From NCBI RefSeq assembly GCF_030770395.1, contig NZ_CP132480.1, forward strand, positions 850,821 through 914,820: DNA of 64,000 nucleotides. Direction: 5' to 3'. The notes below the pieces were generated by a model. The model saw only the letters and a program-made list of their open reading frames with translations. It did not search any database and was not told the origin of the DNA. Numbering within the stretch: the stretch's first letter is position 1; each line of letters begins with the position of its first letter. The stretch is from Telluria beijingensis. Lineage in GTDB: Bacteria; Pseudomonadota; Gammaproteobacteria; Burkholderiales; Burkholderiaceae_D. Shown here one piece after another: positions 46,424 through 53,671 of the stretch. Position numbers and translations under genes: made by a program.

Positions 46424-47626
46424 ATGCCGCACGATAAAGACCGGACCCACTGGCACGAACCCGCCGCCAACAAAAAGGCCGGCTTCGGCGAATTCAAGAA
46501 GCAGCCGACGCCCTACGACGCCTATATGGAACAGGAAGGCATTCCCGTGTTCCGCGATATCGGCATCAGCAATGTGCGCAACCTGCCGCTGGTGCCCTGG
46601 GCGCGGCGCGGCGGCCGCGGCCACTTCATCCAGCTGTACGGCACCGAAGGCAAATGGGGCTGCTACGTGATCGAGGTGCCGCCGGCCGGCGCCCTGAACG
46701 TCGAAAAGCATATGTATGAAGAGATCTTCCTGGTCATCGAAGGCCGCGGCACCACCGAGGTCTGGCAGGAAGGCGACACCCGCAAGCACGTGTTCGAGTG
46801 GCAGGCCGGCTCGCTGTTCTCGATCCCGATGAACGCGATGTACCGGATCGTCAACGCCACCTCCAGTGGCGCGCTGCTTTTGGCGGGCAATACGGCGCCG
46901 AACGTGATCAATATGATCAACAACTTCGACGCGGTGTTCAACAATCCCTTCATCTTTCACGACCGCTTCAGCAGCGCCGACGACTTCTACAAGGCGCGCG
47001 ACGAGATCGAGCCGGATCCGGTGCGCGGCCTGGCGATGCGCCGCACCAACCTGATCCCGGATGCGGCCAATTGCGAGCTGCCGCTGGACAACCGGCGCTC
47101 GCCCGGCTACCGCCGGGTCGAGCCCTTCATGACCAATAACTGCTTCTACTTCTGGATCGGCCAGCACGAGAACGGCCGCTATTCGAAGGCGCACGCGCAC
47201 ACCTCGGCCGCGATCCTGATCTGCCTGAAGGGCAAGGGCTATACCTATACCTGGCCCGAGCGCCTCGGCGTGAATCCGTGGCGCGACGGCTTCGGCGACC
47301 AGGTGCGGCGCCTCGACTACGAGCCGGGCGGCATGGTCACGGCGGCGCCGGGCGGCGCGCGCTGGTACCACCAGCACTTCAGCGTGTCCGAGGAGCCGTT
47401 CCGCCTGACCGCCTGGTTCGGGCCGCACAATCCCGGCCGCGATCCCGGCCCACCGGGCGAGAAGCACACCGACTACACGGCGATCGACGTCAACGAGGGC
47501 GGCACCGCCATCCCGTACTGGATGGAAGACCCGTTCGTGCGCCAGGAGTACGAGGCCAAGCTGCGGCAGAACGGCGTCGCCAACCGCATGGACCCGGCCT
47601 GGTACCTGCCACCCGGCGTCAAGTAA
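46424..47626 (+). CDS. Two-domain cupin protein 2
   Basis: A 400-residue bicupin paralogous to cupins 1 and 3. First cupin: KHMYEEIFLVIEGRGTTEVW ... AGSLFSIPMNAMYRIVN, again without HxH ligands; linker NNFDAVFNNPFIFHDRF. Second cupin: KAHAHTSAAILICLKGKGYTYTW with H257 and H259 but no third His where cupins 1 and 3 have one, then WYHQHFS. The N terminus is polar, with MPHDKDRTHWHEPAANKK. The altered ligand set means it may have a different metal site or a non-catalytic role. It heads the second sub-operon, behind a TTGACT promoter and two tandem operators, and precedes EutA-like gene 2. Confidence 0.8.
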   Translation: MPHDKDRTHWHEPAANKKAGFGEFKKQPTPYDAYMEQEGIPVFRDIGISNVRNLPLVPWARRGGRGHFIQLYGTEGKWGCYVIEVPPAGALNVEKHMYEEIFLVIEGRGTTEVWQEGDTRKHVFEWQAGSLFSIPMNAMYRIVNATSSGALLLAGNTAPNVINMINNFDAVFNNPFIFHDRFSSADDFYKARDEIEPDPVRGLAMRRTNLIPDAANCELPLDNRRSPGYRRVEPFMTNNCFYFWIGQHENGRYSKAHAHTSAAILICLKGKGYTYTWPERLGVNPWRDGFGDQVRRLDYEPGGMVTAAPGGARWYHQHFSVSEEPFRLTAWFGPHNPGRDPGPPGEKHTDYTAIDVNEGGTAIPYWMEDPFVRQEYEAKLRQNGVANRMDPAWYLPPGVK

Positions 47627-47683
47627 ACGCAGCGGCCGCCGCCGCCGGCGGCCCATTACCAGCACCGTTCGACAAGGCATACC

Positions 47684-49243
47684 ATGAGCAGCAGCAGCAG
47701 TAGCAGTACCGGCAGCGGCGGCGAGGAAGGCGGCCGCATTTTCTTCAGCAACGTCAGGCGCAGCCTCGAGGAAGAAGACGAGATCCGCCTGGTGAGCGTG
47801 GGCGTGGACATCGGTTCGTCGACCTCGCACCTTGTGTTTTCGCGCATGGTGCTGGAACGGCTCGACAACCGCTACATCGTGTCCGAGCGCGAGGTGCTGC
47901 ACGAATCCGAGGTGCTGCTCACGCCCTATCTCGACGACCACTCGATCGACGCCGCCGCCCTCGGCGCCTTCATCGCGCGCCAGTACCGGTTGGCCGGCGT
48001 CGATCCGCAGGGGATCGATACCGGGGCCCTGATCCTGACCGGGGTCGCGGTGCGGCGCAGCAATGCGCGCGCGATCGCCGACCTGTTCGCGGCGCAGGCC
48101 GGCAAGTTCGTGTCGGTCAGCGCCGGCGACGCGCTCGAGACCACGCTGGCCGCCTTCGGCTCCGGCGCCGCGGCGCGCTCGATCCGCGAGAATGCGCGCG
48201 TGATGAATATCGACATCGGCGGCGGCACGTCCAAGATTGCGGTCTGCGAACATGGCGAACTGGCCGGCATGACGGCGGCCGACGTCGGCGCGCGCATCGT
48301 GTCGTTCGACGCCGACGGCCGGGTGCGGCGGATCGAAGAAGCGGGCCGCCGCTTCGCGGCCGAAGCCGGCCTGGCGCTGGAGATCGGCGTCAGGCCCGAT
48401 CCGGCCCTGCTGGCGCGCATGGTGGAACGCATGGCCGACCGGCTGTTCGGCATCGTGTGCAACCGCGACCCGGACGGCGCCAGCGCCGCGCTGCTGCGGA
48501 TCGACCCGCTGCCGCCCGGCCGCGCGCCCGACGTGGTCACCTTCTCGGGCGGCGTGTCCGAATATATCTACGGCCTCCAGCCAGAGGCCTACGGCGACCT
48601 CGGTCCCCAGCTGGCGCGCGCCATCCTCGAGCGGGTCAGGGCCTGGGGCCCGCGCATCGAACGCCCCGAGCAGGGCATCCGCGCGACCGTGGTCGGCGCC
48701 TCGCAGTACACGATCCAGGTGAGCGGCGCCACCATCTATGTCGAGCCGCACGAACTGCTGCCGCTCAAGAACACCCAGGTGATCGTGCCGCGGCTGGCGC
48801 TCGGCGACGAGGTCCTCGACAGCGAGGCGATCGCGGCCGCGGTGCGCGCCGCGCTGCGCCGCTTCGACCTGCTGCAGGGCGAGCATCCGGTCGCCCTGTG
48901 CTATCGCTGGCAAGAGTCGGCGACTTTCGCGCGCATGGATGCGTTCTGCCGCGGCGTGGCGGCTGGCATGGCGACCCTGCTCGAGCGCGGCCTGCCGCTG
49001 GTGCTGGTCGGCGAGGGCGATATCGGGGGCCTGATCGGCATCCACTGCAAGCAGGAGCTCGGCCTGGGCAACCCGGTGGTGTCGATCGACGGCATCACAC
49101 TGAAGGAATTCGATTTCATCGACATCGGCGCGCTGCTCGATACCTCGGGCGCGGTGCCGGTGGTGATCAAGTCGCTGGTATTTCCCACCAGCGCCGCGCT
49201 GGGAAGGCCGGTCGACACGGCCATGGAAGCGGTGGCCGCATGA
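47684..49243 (+). CDS. EutA-like ASKHA ATPase 2, poly-serine N terminus
   Basis: A 519-residue paralogue of the EutA-like protein encoded at 41.5 kb. ASKHA loops: VGVDIGSSTSHLVFSRM (Asp42), NIDIGGGTSKIAVCEHGE, FSGGVSEYIYGLQPEAYG and VVGASQYTIQVSGA. Instead of a histidine tail it begins MSSSSSSSTGSGGEEGG, encoded by an AGC-rich run that could slip in length. The last part, DFIDIGALLDTSGAVPVVIKSLVF, is shared nearly word for word with paralogue 1. It sits 57 bases after cupin gene 2, and its stop overlaps the start of the iminopeptidase gene (ATGA). The client enzyme is unknown. Confidence 0.8.
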   Translation: MSSSSSSSTGSGGEEGGRIFFSNVRRSLEEEDEIRLVSVGVDIGSSTSHLVFSRMVLERLDNRYIVSEREVLHESEVLLTPYLDDHSIDAAALGAFIARQYRLAGVDPQGIDTGALILTGVAVRRSNARAIADLFAAQAGKFVSVSAGDALETTLAAFGSGAAARSIRENARVMNIDIGGGTSKIAVCEHGELAGMTAADVGARIVSFDADGRVRRIEEAGRRFAAEAGLALEIGVRPDPALLARMVERMADRLFGIVCNRDPDGASAALLRIDPLPPGRAPDVVTFSGGVSEYIYGLQPEAYGDLGPQLARAILERVRAWGPRIERPEQGIRATVVGASQYTIQVSGATIYVEPHELLPLKNTQVIVPRLALGDEVLDSEAIAAAVRAALRRFDLLQGEHPVALCYRWQESATFARMDAFCRGVAAGMATLLERGLPLVLVGEGDIGGLIGIHCKQELGLGNPVVSIDGITLKEFDFIDIGALLDTSGAVPVVIKSLVFPTSAALGRPVDTAMEAVAA

Positions 49244-50256
49244 TCCTCGCGGCCGACGCGTGGCAACCCTTCGCCGACGGCCGCTATCCGCCGCTCGAAC
49301 CGGACGCCAGCGGCCTGCTCGACGTCGACGACGGCCACCGGCTGTACTGGGAAACCTGCGGCAACCCGGCCGGCCAGCCCGCGCTCTTCCTGCACGGCGG
49401 GCCCGGCGGCGGCTGCACGCCCGGCAGCCGGCGCTTCTTCGATCCCGAGCGCTACCGCATCGTGCTGTTCGACCAGCGCGGCTGCGGGCGTTCGCGGCCG
49501 CATGCGGCATCACCTTCGGCGCTGCATGCGAACACGACAGCCCACCTGCTGGCCGATATCGAGCGGCTACGGCTGCACCTGGACATCGAGCGCTGGCTGC
49601 TGTTCGGCGGCTCCTGGGGCGCGACCCTGGCGCTGGCCTATGCGCAGGCGCATCCGCAGCGGGTCAGCGCCCTGGTGCTGCGCGGTGTGTTTACCGCGCG
49701 CCGTTCCGAACTGCGCTGGCTGTACCAGGAAGGCGCATCGCGCCTGTTCCCCGAAGCCTGGCACCGCTTCTGCGCGCCGATCCCGGCGCCGGAGCGCGGC
49801 CGCATGGTCGAGGCCTATCACCGGCGCCTGGCGTGCGGCGACGCCGTCCTCGAGGCGCGCGCCGCGCGCGCCTGGTGCGGCTGGGAAGAAACGCTGGCGT
49901 CGTGCCTGCCGCATGCCGGCGGCGCCTGGCCCGGACCGGTTGCCGACGTGGCCATCGACCCGGCCGCCGACCTGGCGCTGGCGCGCATCGAAACCCATTA
50001 CCTGCGCCAGGGGGCGTTCCTGGAAGAAGGCCAGCTGCTGGACAATGCCCATCGCCTGCGCGGCATCCCGGGCGCGATCGTCCAGGGACGGCAGGACGCC
50101 GTCACGCCGGCGGAGACCGCGTGGGAGCTGCAGCGGCTGTGGCCCGAGGCACGGATGCACATGGTGCCGGGCGCCGGCCATGCGTCCTGCGATCCCGGAA
50201 TGGCGGCCCGCCTGGTCGCGGCGACCGACGCGTTTGCGGAAAGATGGGAGAAATAG
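49240..50256 (+). CDS. pip: Proline iminopeptidase-like alpha/beta hydrolase
   Basis: A 338-residue S33-family enzyme that in other bacteria removes N-terminal proline from peptides. The oxyanion segment is LFLHGGPGGGCTPG, the nucleophile elbow GGSWGATLAL (Ser125), the acid Asp in GRQDAVTP and the His in GAGHASCDPGM. DQRGCGRSRPH is typical of the family. It is cytoplasmic (no signal peptide). The start overlaps the EutA-like gene 2 stop, which ties this hydrolase to the cluster; it may instead open an ester or amide intermediate of the pathway. The C terminus is followed by an operator. Confidence 0.85.
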   Translation: MILAADAWQPFADGRYPPLEPDASGLLDVDDGHRLYWETCGNPAGQPALFLHGGPGGGCTPGSRRFFDPERYRIVLFDQRGCGRSRPHAASPSALHANTTAHLLADIERLRLHLDIERWLLFGGSWGATLALAYAQAHPQRVSALVLRGVFTARRSELRWLYQEGASRLFPEAWHRFCAPIPAPERGRMVEAYHRRLACGDAVLEARAARAWCGWEETLASCLPHAGGAWPGPVADVAIDPAADLALARIETHYLRQGAFLEEGQLLDNAHRLRGIPGAIVQGRQDAVTPAETAWELQRLWPEARMHMVPGAGHASCDPGMAARLVAATDAFAERWEK

Positions 50257-50265
50257 ACTTGCCCG

Positions 50266-50280
50266 TTCCTTTATGTGGAA
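50266..50280 (+). promoter_or_regulatory. Regulon operator site D
   Basis: TTCCTTTATGTGGAA, with correct TTCC/GGAA arms. It ends 15 bases before the -35 box of the next promoter, an activator-like position. Confidence 0.5.
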
Positions 50281-50295
50281 CGCTGTTTCATTTTA

Positions 50296-50324
50296 TTGCA
50301 ATGGCGGGAAAACAGCCCTACAAT
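50296..50324 (+). promoter_or_regulatory. Sigma-70 promoter of solute-binding gene 2
   Basis: TTGCAA (50296-50301) and TACAAT (50319-50324) with 17 bases between. The transcript would start near 50331, 100 bases before the gene. Confidence 0.6.
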
Positions 50325-50430
50325 CATTCCAACGACATACCGCAAGGAATGTATACCGCGGTTGAGAAAAATGCGACTGAAAATTTAGTTCCCTAGCGTC
50401 GCAGTATAAATACACGATACCGGAGGAGAC

Positions 50431-51510
50431 ATGAAGAGCATGAATCGAAAGCGCGCGTTTTGCCTCGCCGCGGGCATCGCGGCCGTCGCGGCCGCCACCG
50501 GCTGGTCGCAGCCGACTTTGGCCCAGGCCCAGGCCCCCGCCGCCGCCGACAGGCACGCGGCGATCTACATGTACCGCGGCGCCGACCGCGACAAGCGCCT
50601 GCTGGCCAATGCGCGCAAGGAAGGCAAGGTGGTCGTCTACACCTCGCTGGCCACCAAGGAGTCGATGCCGCTGGCCAAGGCGTTCGAGAAGAAGTACGGG
50701 ATCAAGGTAGTCCTGTGGCGCTCGACCAGCGACAAGGTAGTGCAGCGCGCCGTCACCGAGGCGCGCGCGCGCCGCTACGCGGTCGACGTGGTCGAGACCA
50801 ACGGCCCCGAGGTCGAGATGATGGCGCGCGAGAAGCTGCTGTCGCCGTTCCATAGTCCCCATTTCGTCGACCTGCCGCCGGAAGCCTTCCCGGCGCACCG
50901 CCTGTGGGTGGCCGACCGCCTGAACTTCTTCGTGGTCGCCTACAACACCAACAAGGTCAAGCGCGCCGACCTGCCGGCTACCTATGAGGGCTTCCTCGAC
51001 CCGAAATGGAAGGGCCAGATCGCGCTGGAAGCCACCGATTCCGAATGGATGGCGGCCATCGTCAAGCACTGGGGCGAGCGCGGCACCAAATTCTTCGACC
51101 AGCTGGCGGCGGCGCGGCCGGGCGTGCGCAAGGGCCATATTTTGCTGGCCGAGATGGTCGGCGCGGGCGAGGTGCCGGTGGCGCTGACAGTCTATAACTC
51201 CGAAGTGGAATCGCTCAAGCTGCGGGGTGGCCCGGTGGACTGGAAGCCGGTCGAGCCGGTCATCGGGCGCCCGCAGGGGATCGCCGTGGCGAAGAATGCG
51301 CCGAATCCGAATGCTGCGCTGCTGTTCGCCGACTTCGTGCTGTCGCCCGAAGGCCAGCAACTGCTGCACTCGATGGGCAGGGTGCCGTCCAGCCACAAGG
51401 TCAAGACCGAGTTGAACAACTTCCCGTTCACCATGATCGACCCCGCCGTCACGCTGGACGAGCACGACAAGTGGCAAACGATGTGGGACAACTACTTCAT
51501 CAAGCGTTGA
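50431..51510 (+). CDS. Periplasmic solute-binding protein 2 (FbpA-like)
   Basis: A 359-residue exported protein, paralogue of binding protein 1. The signal peptide ends in AQAQAPAAAD. The mature opening is GADRDKRLLANARKEGKVVVYTSLATKES, and DVVETNGPEVEMMAREKLL, VAYNTNKVKRADLPATYEGFL and RPQGIAVAKNAPNPNAALLFADFVLSPEGQQLL follow at the same positions as in paralogue 1. It is transcribed from its own promoter behind operator D and ends in a hairpin. It has no permease of its own nearby other than the one at 56.6 kb. Confidence 0.88.
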   Translation: MKSMNRKRAFCLAAGIAAVAAATGWSQPTLAQAQAPAAADRHAAIYMYRGADRDKRLLANARKEGKVVVYTSLATKESMPLAKAFEKKYGIKVVLWRSTSDKVVQRAVTEARARRYAVDVVETNGPEVEMMAREKLLSPFHSPHFVDLPPEAFPAHRLWVADRLNFFVVAYNTNKVKRADLPATYEGFLDPKWKGQIALEATDSEWMAAIVKHWGERGTKFFDQLAAARPGVRKGHILLAEMVGAGEVPVALTVYNSEVESLKLRGGPVDWKPVEPVIGRPQGIAVAKNAPNPNAALLFADFVLSPEGQQLLHSMGRVPSSHKVKTELNNFPFTMIDPAVTLDEHDKWQTMWDNYFIKR

Positions 51511-51531
51511 GCGGGACGATATTTCTGCCGT

Positions 51532-51552
51532 GCAGTGCCGGGCTCGCACTGC
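51532..51552 (+). terminator. Hairpin after solute-binding gene 2
   Basis: Stem GCAGTGC / GCACTGC with a 7-base loop, followed by GCCTTTCG, 22 bases after the stop codon. Only a weak T stretch follows, so efficiency is uncertain. Confidence 0.5.
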
Positions 51553-51664
51553 GCCTTTCGTGGTAGAGGCTGCGTTTCAGGCTTCACCGGGCCGGTTTCT
51601 TGGTATGCTTCCGGCTCTCTCAACCGCGCTGTGGAAACACATCGCACCACCGAAAGGAAGAAAC

Positions 51665-52525
51665 ATGCGCAGAGCCCGTACATCGGATCAAGGCGTCCAG
51701 GCTGCCGAGCCGGCCGTCGCGGTCGAGGACGACGAGCCGAAGACCCGGCTCTCCTCGGTCGCCAATGCGATCCGCCTGATCAAGACGTTTTCGGATACCG
51801 AGTATGAAATCGGTATCAGCGAGCTGAGCAAGCGGCTGCGGCTGCCGAAAAGCTCGGTGCACCGCCTGGCCAGCACGCTGGCCGACAGCGGCATGCTGGA
51901 ACAGAACGAAGAGACCGGCAAGTACCGCCTGGGCCTGGTGATGTTCGAACTGGGTTCGCTGGTGCGGCGCAAGATGGACTTCTCGAGCACGGCCAAGCCT
52001 GAACTGATGAGCTTGCGCGAAAAGACCGGCGAGACCGTCCACATGACGGTCATGGGCGCCACCAGCGTCATCTACATCAATACGCTGGAAAGCACCAAGT
52101 CGATCCGCATGACGCTCGACGTCGGGATGCGCAAGCCGGCCTACTGCACCGCCGAGGGCAAGGTGCTGCTGGCGTTCAAGTCGCCCGACGTGGCGGAGGC
52201 CATCATCGCCTTCGGCCTGCCGGAGCGCACCCCGAAGACCATCACCGATCCGGTGGTCTTCCAGAAGGAACTGGCCTCGGTGCGTAGCCGCGGCTATGCG
52301 ATCGACGACGAGGAATGCGAAGTGGGGCTGCGCTGCATCGCGGCGCCGGTGCGCGACCACAACGGCAACGTGATTGCCGCCATCAGCGTCGCCGGGCCGT
52401 CGCAGCGGCTGACCAAGAAGCTGCTGGAAAGCCATGCGGCCGAAGTGGTGGAAAGTGCGGAAGTGATTTCGAAGCGCCTTGGTTATCAACCGATGTCGCA
52501 TCGCCGGGTAGGCGGTCGGCTCTAG
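51665..52525 (+). CDS. IclR-family transcriptional regulator
   Basis: A 286-residue regulator, the only one in the cupin/EutA-like block. Residues 30-90 form the winged helix (SSVANAIRLIKTFSD, ISELSKRLRLPKSSVHRLASTLADSGMLEQNEETGKYRLG), and the rest is the GAF-like effector domain (TGETVHMTVM, RKPAYCTAEGKVLLAF, DDEECEVGLRCIAAPVRDHNGNVIAAISVAGPS). IclR proteins bind short palindromes as dimers and often control aromatic or organic-acid breakdown. The seven 15-bp sites in this block are the natural candidates for its target. The ATG at 51665 has a good ribosome site (GAAAGGAAG). I see no copy of the operator in its own upstream region. Confidence 0.92.
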   Translation: MRRARTSDQGVQAAEPAVAVEDDEPKTRLSSVANAIRLIKTFSDTEYEIGISELSKRLRLPKSSVHRLASTLADSGMLEQNEETGKYRLGLVMFELGSLVRRKMDFSSTAKPELMSLREKTGETVHMTVMGATSVIYINTLESTKSIRMTLDVGMRKPAYCTAEGKVLLAFKSPDVAEAIIAFGLPERTPKTITDPVVFQKELASVRSRGYAIDDEECEVGLRCIAAPVRDHNGNVIAAISVAGPSQRLTKKLLESHAAEVVESAEVISKRLGYQPMSHRRVGGRL

Positions 52526-52600
52526 GCAGCGGAAACGTAGTACGGACAGGCAGGTGGCGCGCGCTGGTCCGTTCCGCTCGATAAGGAAGATCTGTTCGTC

Positions 52601-53611
52601 ATGCACAAGATACATATCGAGGGAACCGGGCTGGCGTTCGAGTGCGCCCCGGGAGACACCATCGCGCGCGCCGCGATCCGCGCCGGCATCGGCCTGCCGT
52701 ATGAATGCAATGTCGGCAGCTGCGGCACCTGCAAGGTCGAGCTGCTCAGCGGCGAAGTGGTCTCGAACTGGCCGGCGGCGCCCGGCCTGAACGACCGCGA
52801 CCGCGGGCGCGGCCGTGTTCTCGGCTGCCAGTCGCGCCCGGGCAGCGACTGCAGCGTCAAGGCGCGGGTGAGCGAGCAATACCTGAGCGGCTGCGTGCCG
52901 CGCCGCTTCGCGGCCACGCTGCTTGGTCAGCGCGACCTGACCCACGACATCCGCGAATTCCGCTTCGCCCTGCTCGAGCCGGTCGAGTTTCGTCCGGGGC
53001 AGTATGCGCTGCTGCAGCTGCCGGGGGTGGAAGGGCAGCGCGCCTATTCCATGTCGAATATCGCCGGCGACGGCCTCCATTGGGAGTTCCAGATCCGCCG
53101 CGTGCCCGGCGGCCAGGGCGGCGCGGCCCTGTTCGAGCGGCTCGCGCCCGGCGACACGGTGGCCTTCGACGGCCCCTATGGCCTGGCCTACCTGCGCACC
53201 GATTCCCCGCGCGACATCGTCTGCATCGCCGGCGGCTCGGGCCTGGCGCCGATGATCTCGATCGCGCGCGGCATGGCCGCCGATCCGGCGCTGGCGGGGC
53301 GCAAGCTGCACTTCTTCTATGGCGGGCGCACCGCGCGCGACATCTGCGGCGGCGACATGCTGGCCGCGCTGCCGGGCTTCGGCGAGCGCGTCCTGTGGCA
53401 TCCGGTGATCTCGATGCCCGAGGCCGACGGCCACCAGTGGACCGGCCCGACCGGCTTCGTGCACGAGCTGGCCGGCGCCACGCTGGGCGCCGGGCTGCGC
53501 GAGCACGAGATCTATTTCGCCGGACCGCCGGCGATGGCGCAGGCGGTGCAGCGCATGCTGTACGAAGCCGGTGTGCCCGCGGCGCAGATCCACTACGACG
53601 CATTCTATTGA
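52601..53611 (+). CDS. 2Fe-2S ferredoxin/FAD/NAD reductase of oxygenase type
   Basis: A 336-residue electron-transfer protein. Residues 1-90 are a plant-type ferredoxin with cluster ligands C36, C41, C44 (CNVGSCGTC) and C76. The FAD domain follows with RPGQYALLQLP and RAYSMSN, then the NAD domain with IAGGSGLAPMISI and IYFAGPPAMAQAV. Phenol, toluene and benzoate oxygenase systems use this layout to feed electrons from NADH to the oxygenase. No oxygenase subunit of those families is encoded in the window, so its partner is unknown: it could be a cupin enzyme, a protein outside the window, or a cluster to be reduced. It precedes EutA-like gene 3. Confidence 0.9.
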   Translation: MHKIHIEGTGLAFECAPGDTIARAAIRAGIGLPYECNVGSCGTCKVELLSGEVVSNWPAAPGLNDRDRGRGRVLGCQSRPGSDCSVKARVSEQYLSGCVPRRFAATLLGQRDLTHDIREFRFALLEPVEFRPGQYALLQLPGVEGQRAYSMSNIAGDGLHWEFQIRRVPGGQGGAALFERLAPGDTVAFDGPYGLAYLRTDSPRDIVCIAGGSGLAPMISIARGMAADPALAGRKLHFFYGGRTARDICGGDMLAALPGFGERVLWHPVISMPEADGHQWTGPTGFVHELAGATLGAGLREHEIYFAGPPAMAQAVQRMLYEAGVPAAQIHYDAFY

Positions 53612-53615
53612 GCCG

Positions 53616-53639
53616 GCGGCCCCGCCAGGCCGGGGCCGC
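53616..53639 (+). terminator. GC-rich hairpin between reductase and EutA-like gene 3
   Basis: Perfect 9-bp stem GCGGCCCCG / CGGGGCCGC with a 6-base loop directly behind the reductase stop. There is no T run, so it may stabilise the upstream RNA or attenuate rather than stop transcription. Confidence 0.45.
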
Positions 53640-53671
53640 GGGCGTTCCACCCCACCATCCAGGAACAGCAT

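Noticed and set aside
46403..49513. Open frame of about 1,036 codons on the minus strand
   Set aside because: It runs opposite cupin 2 and EutA-like 2, both clearly real; the translation is rich in Arg, Ala and Asp repeats with no domain.
52572..52588. TTCC...GGAA pair upstream of the reductase gene as an eighth operator
   Set aside because: The arms are 17 bases apart overall rather than 15 and the centre lacks the TATAT core, so it does not fit the other seven.
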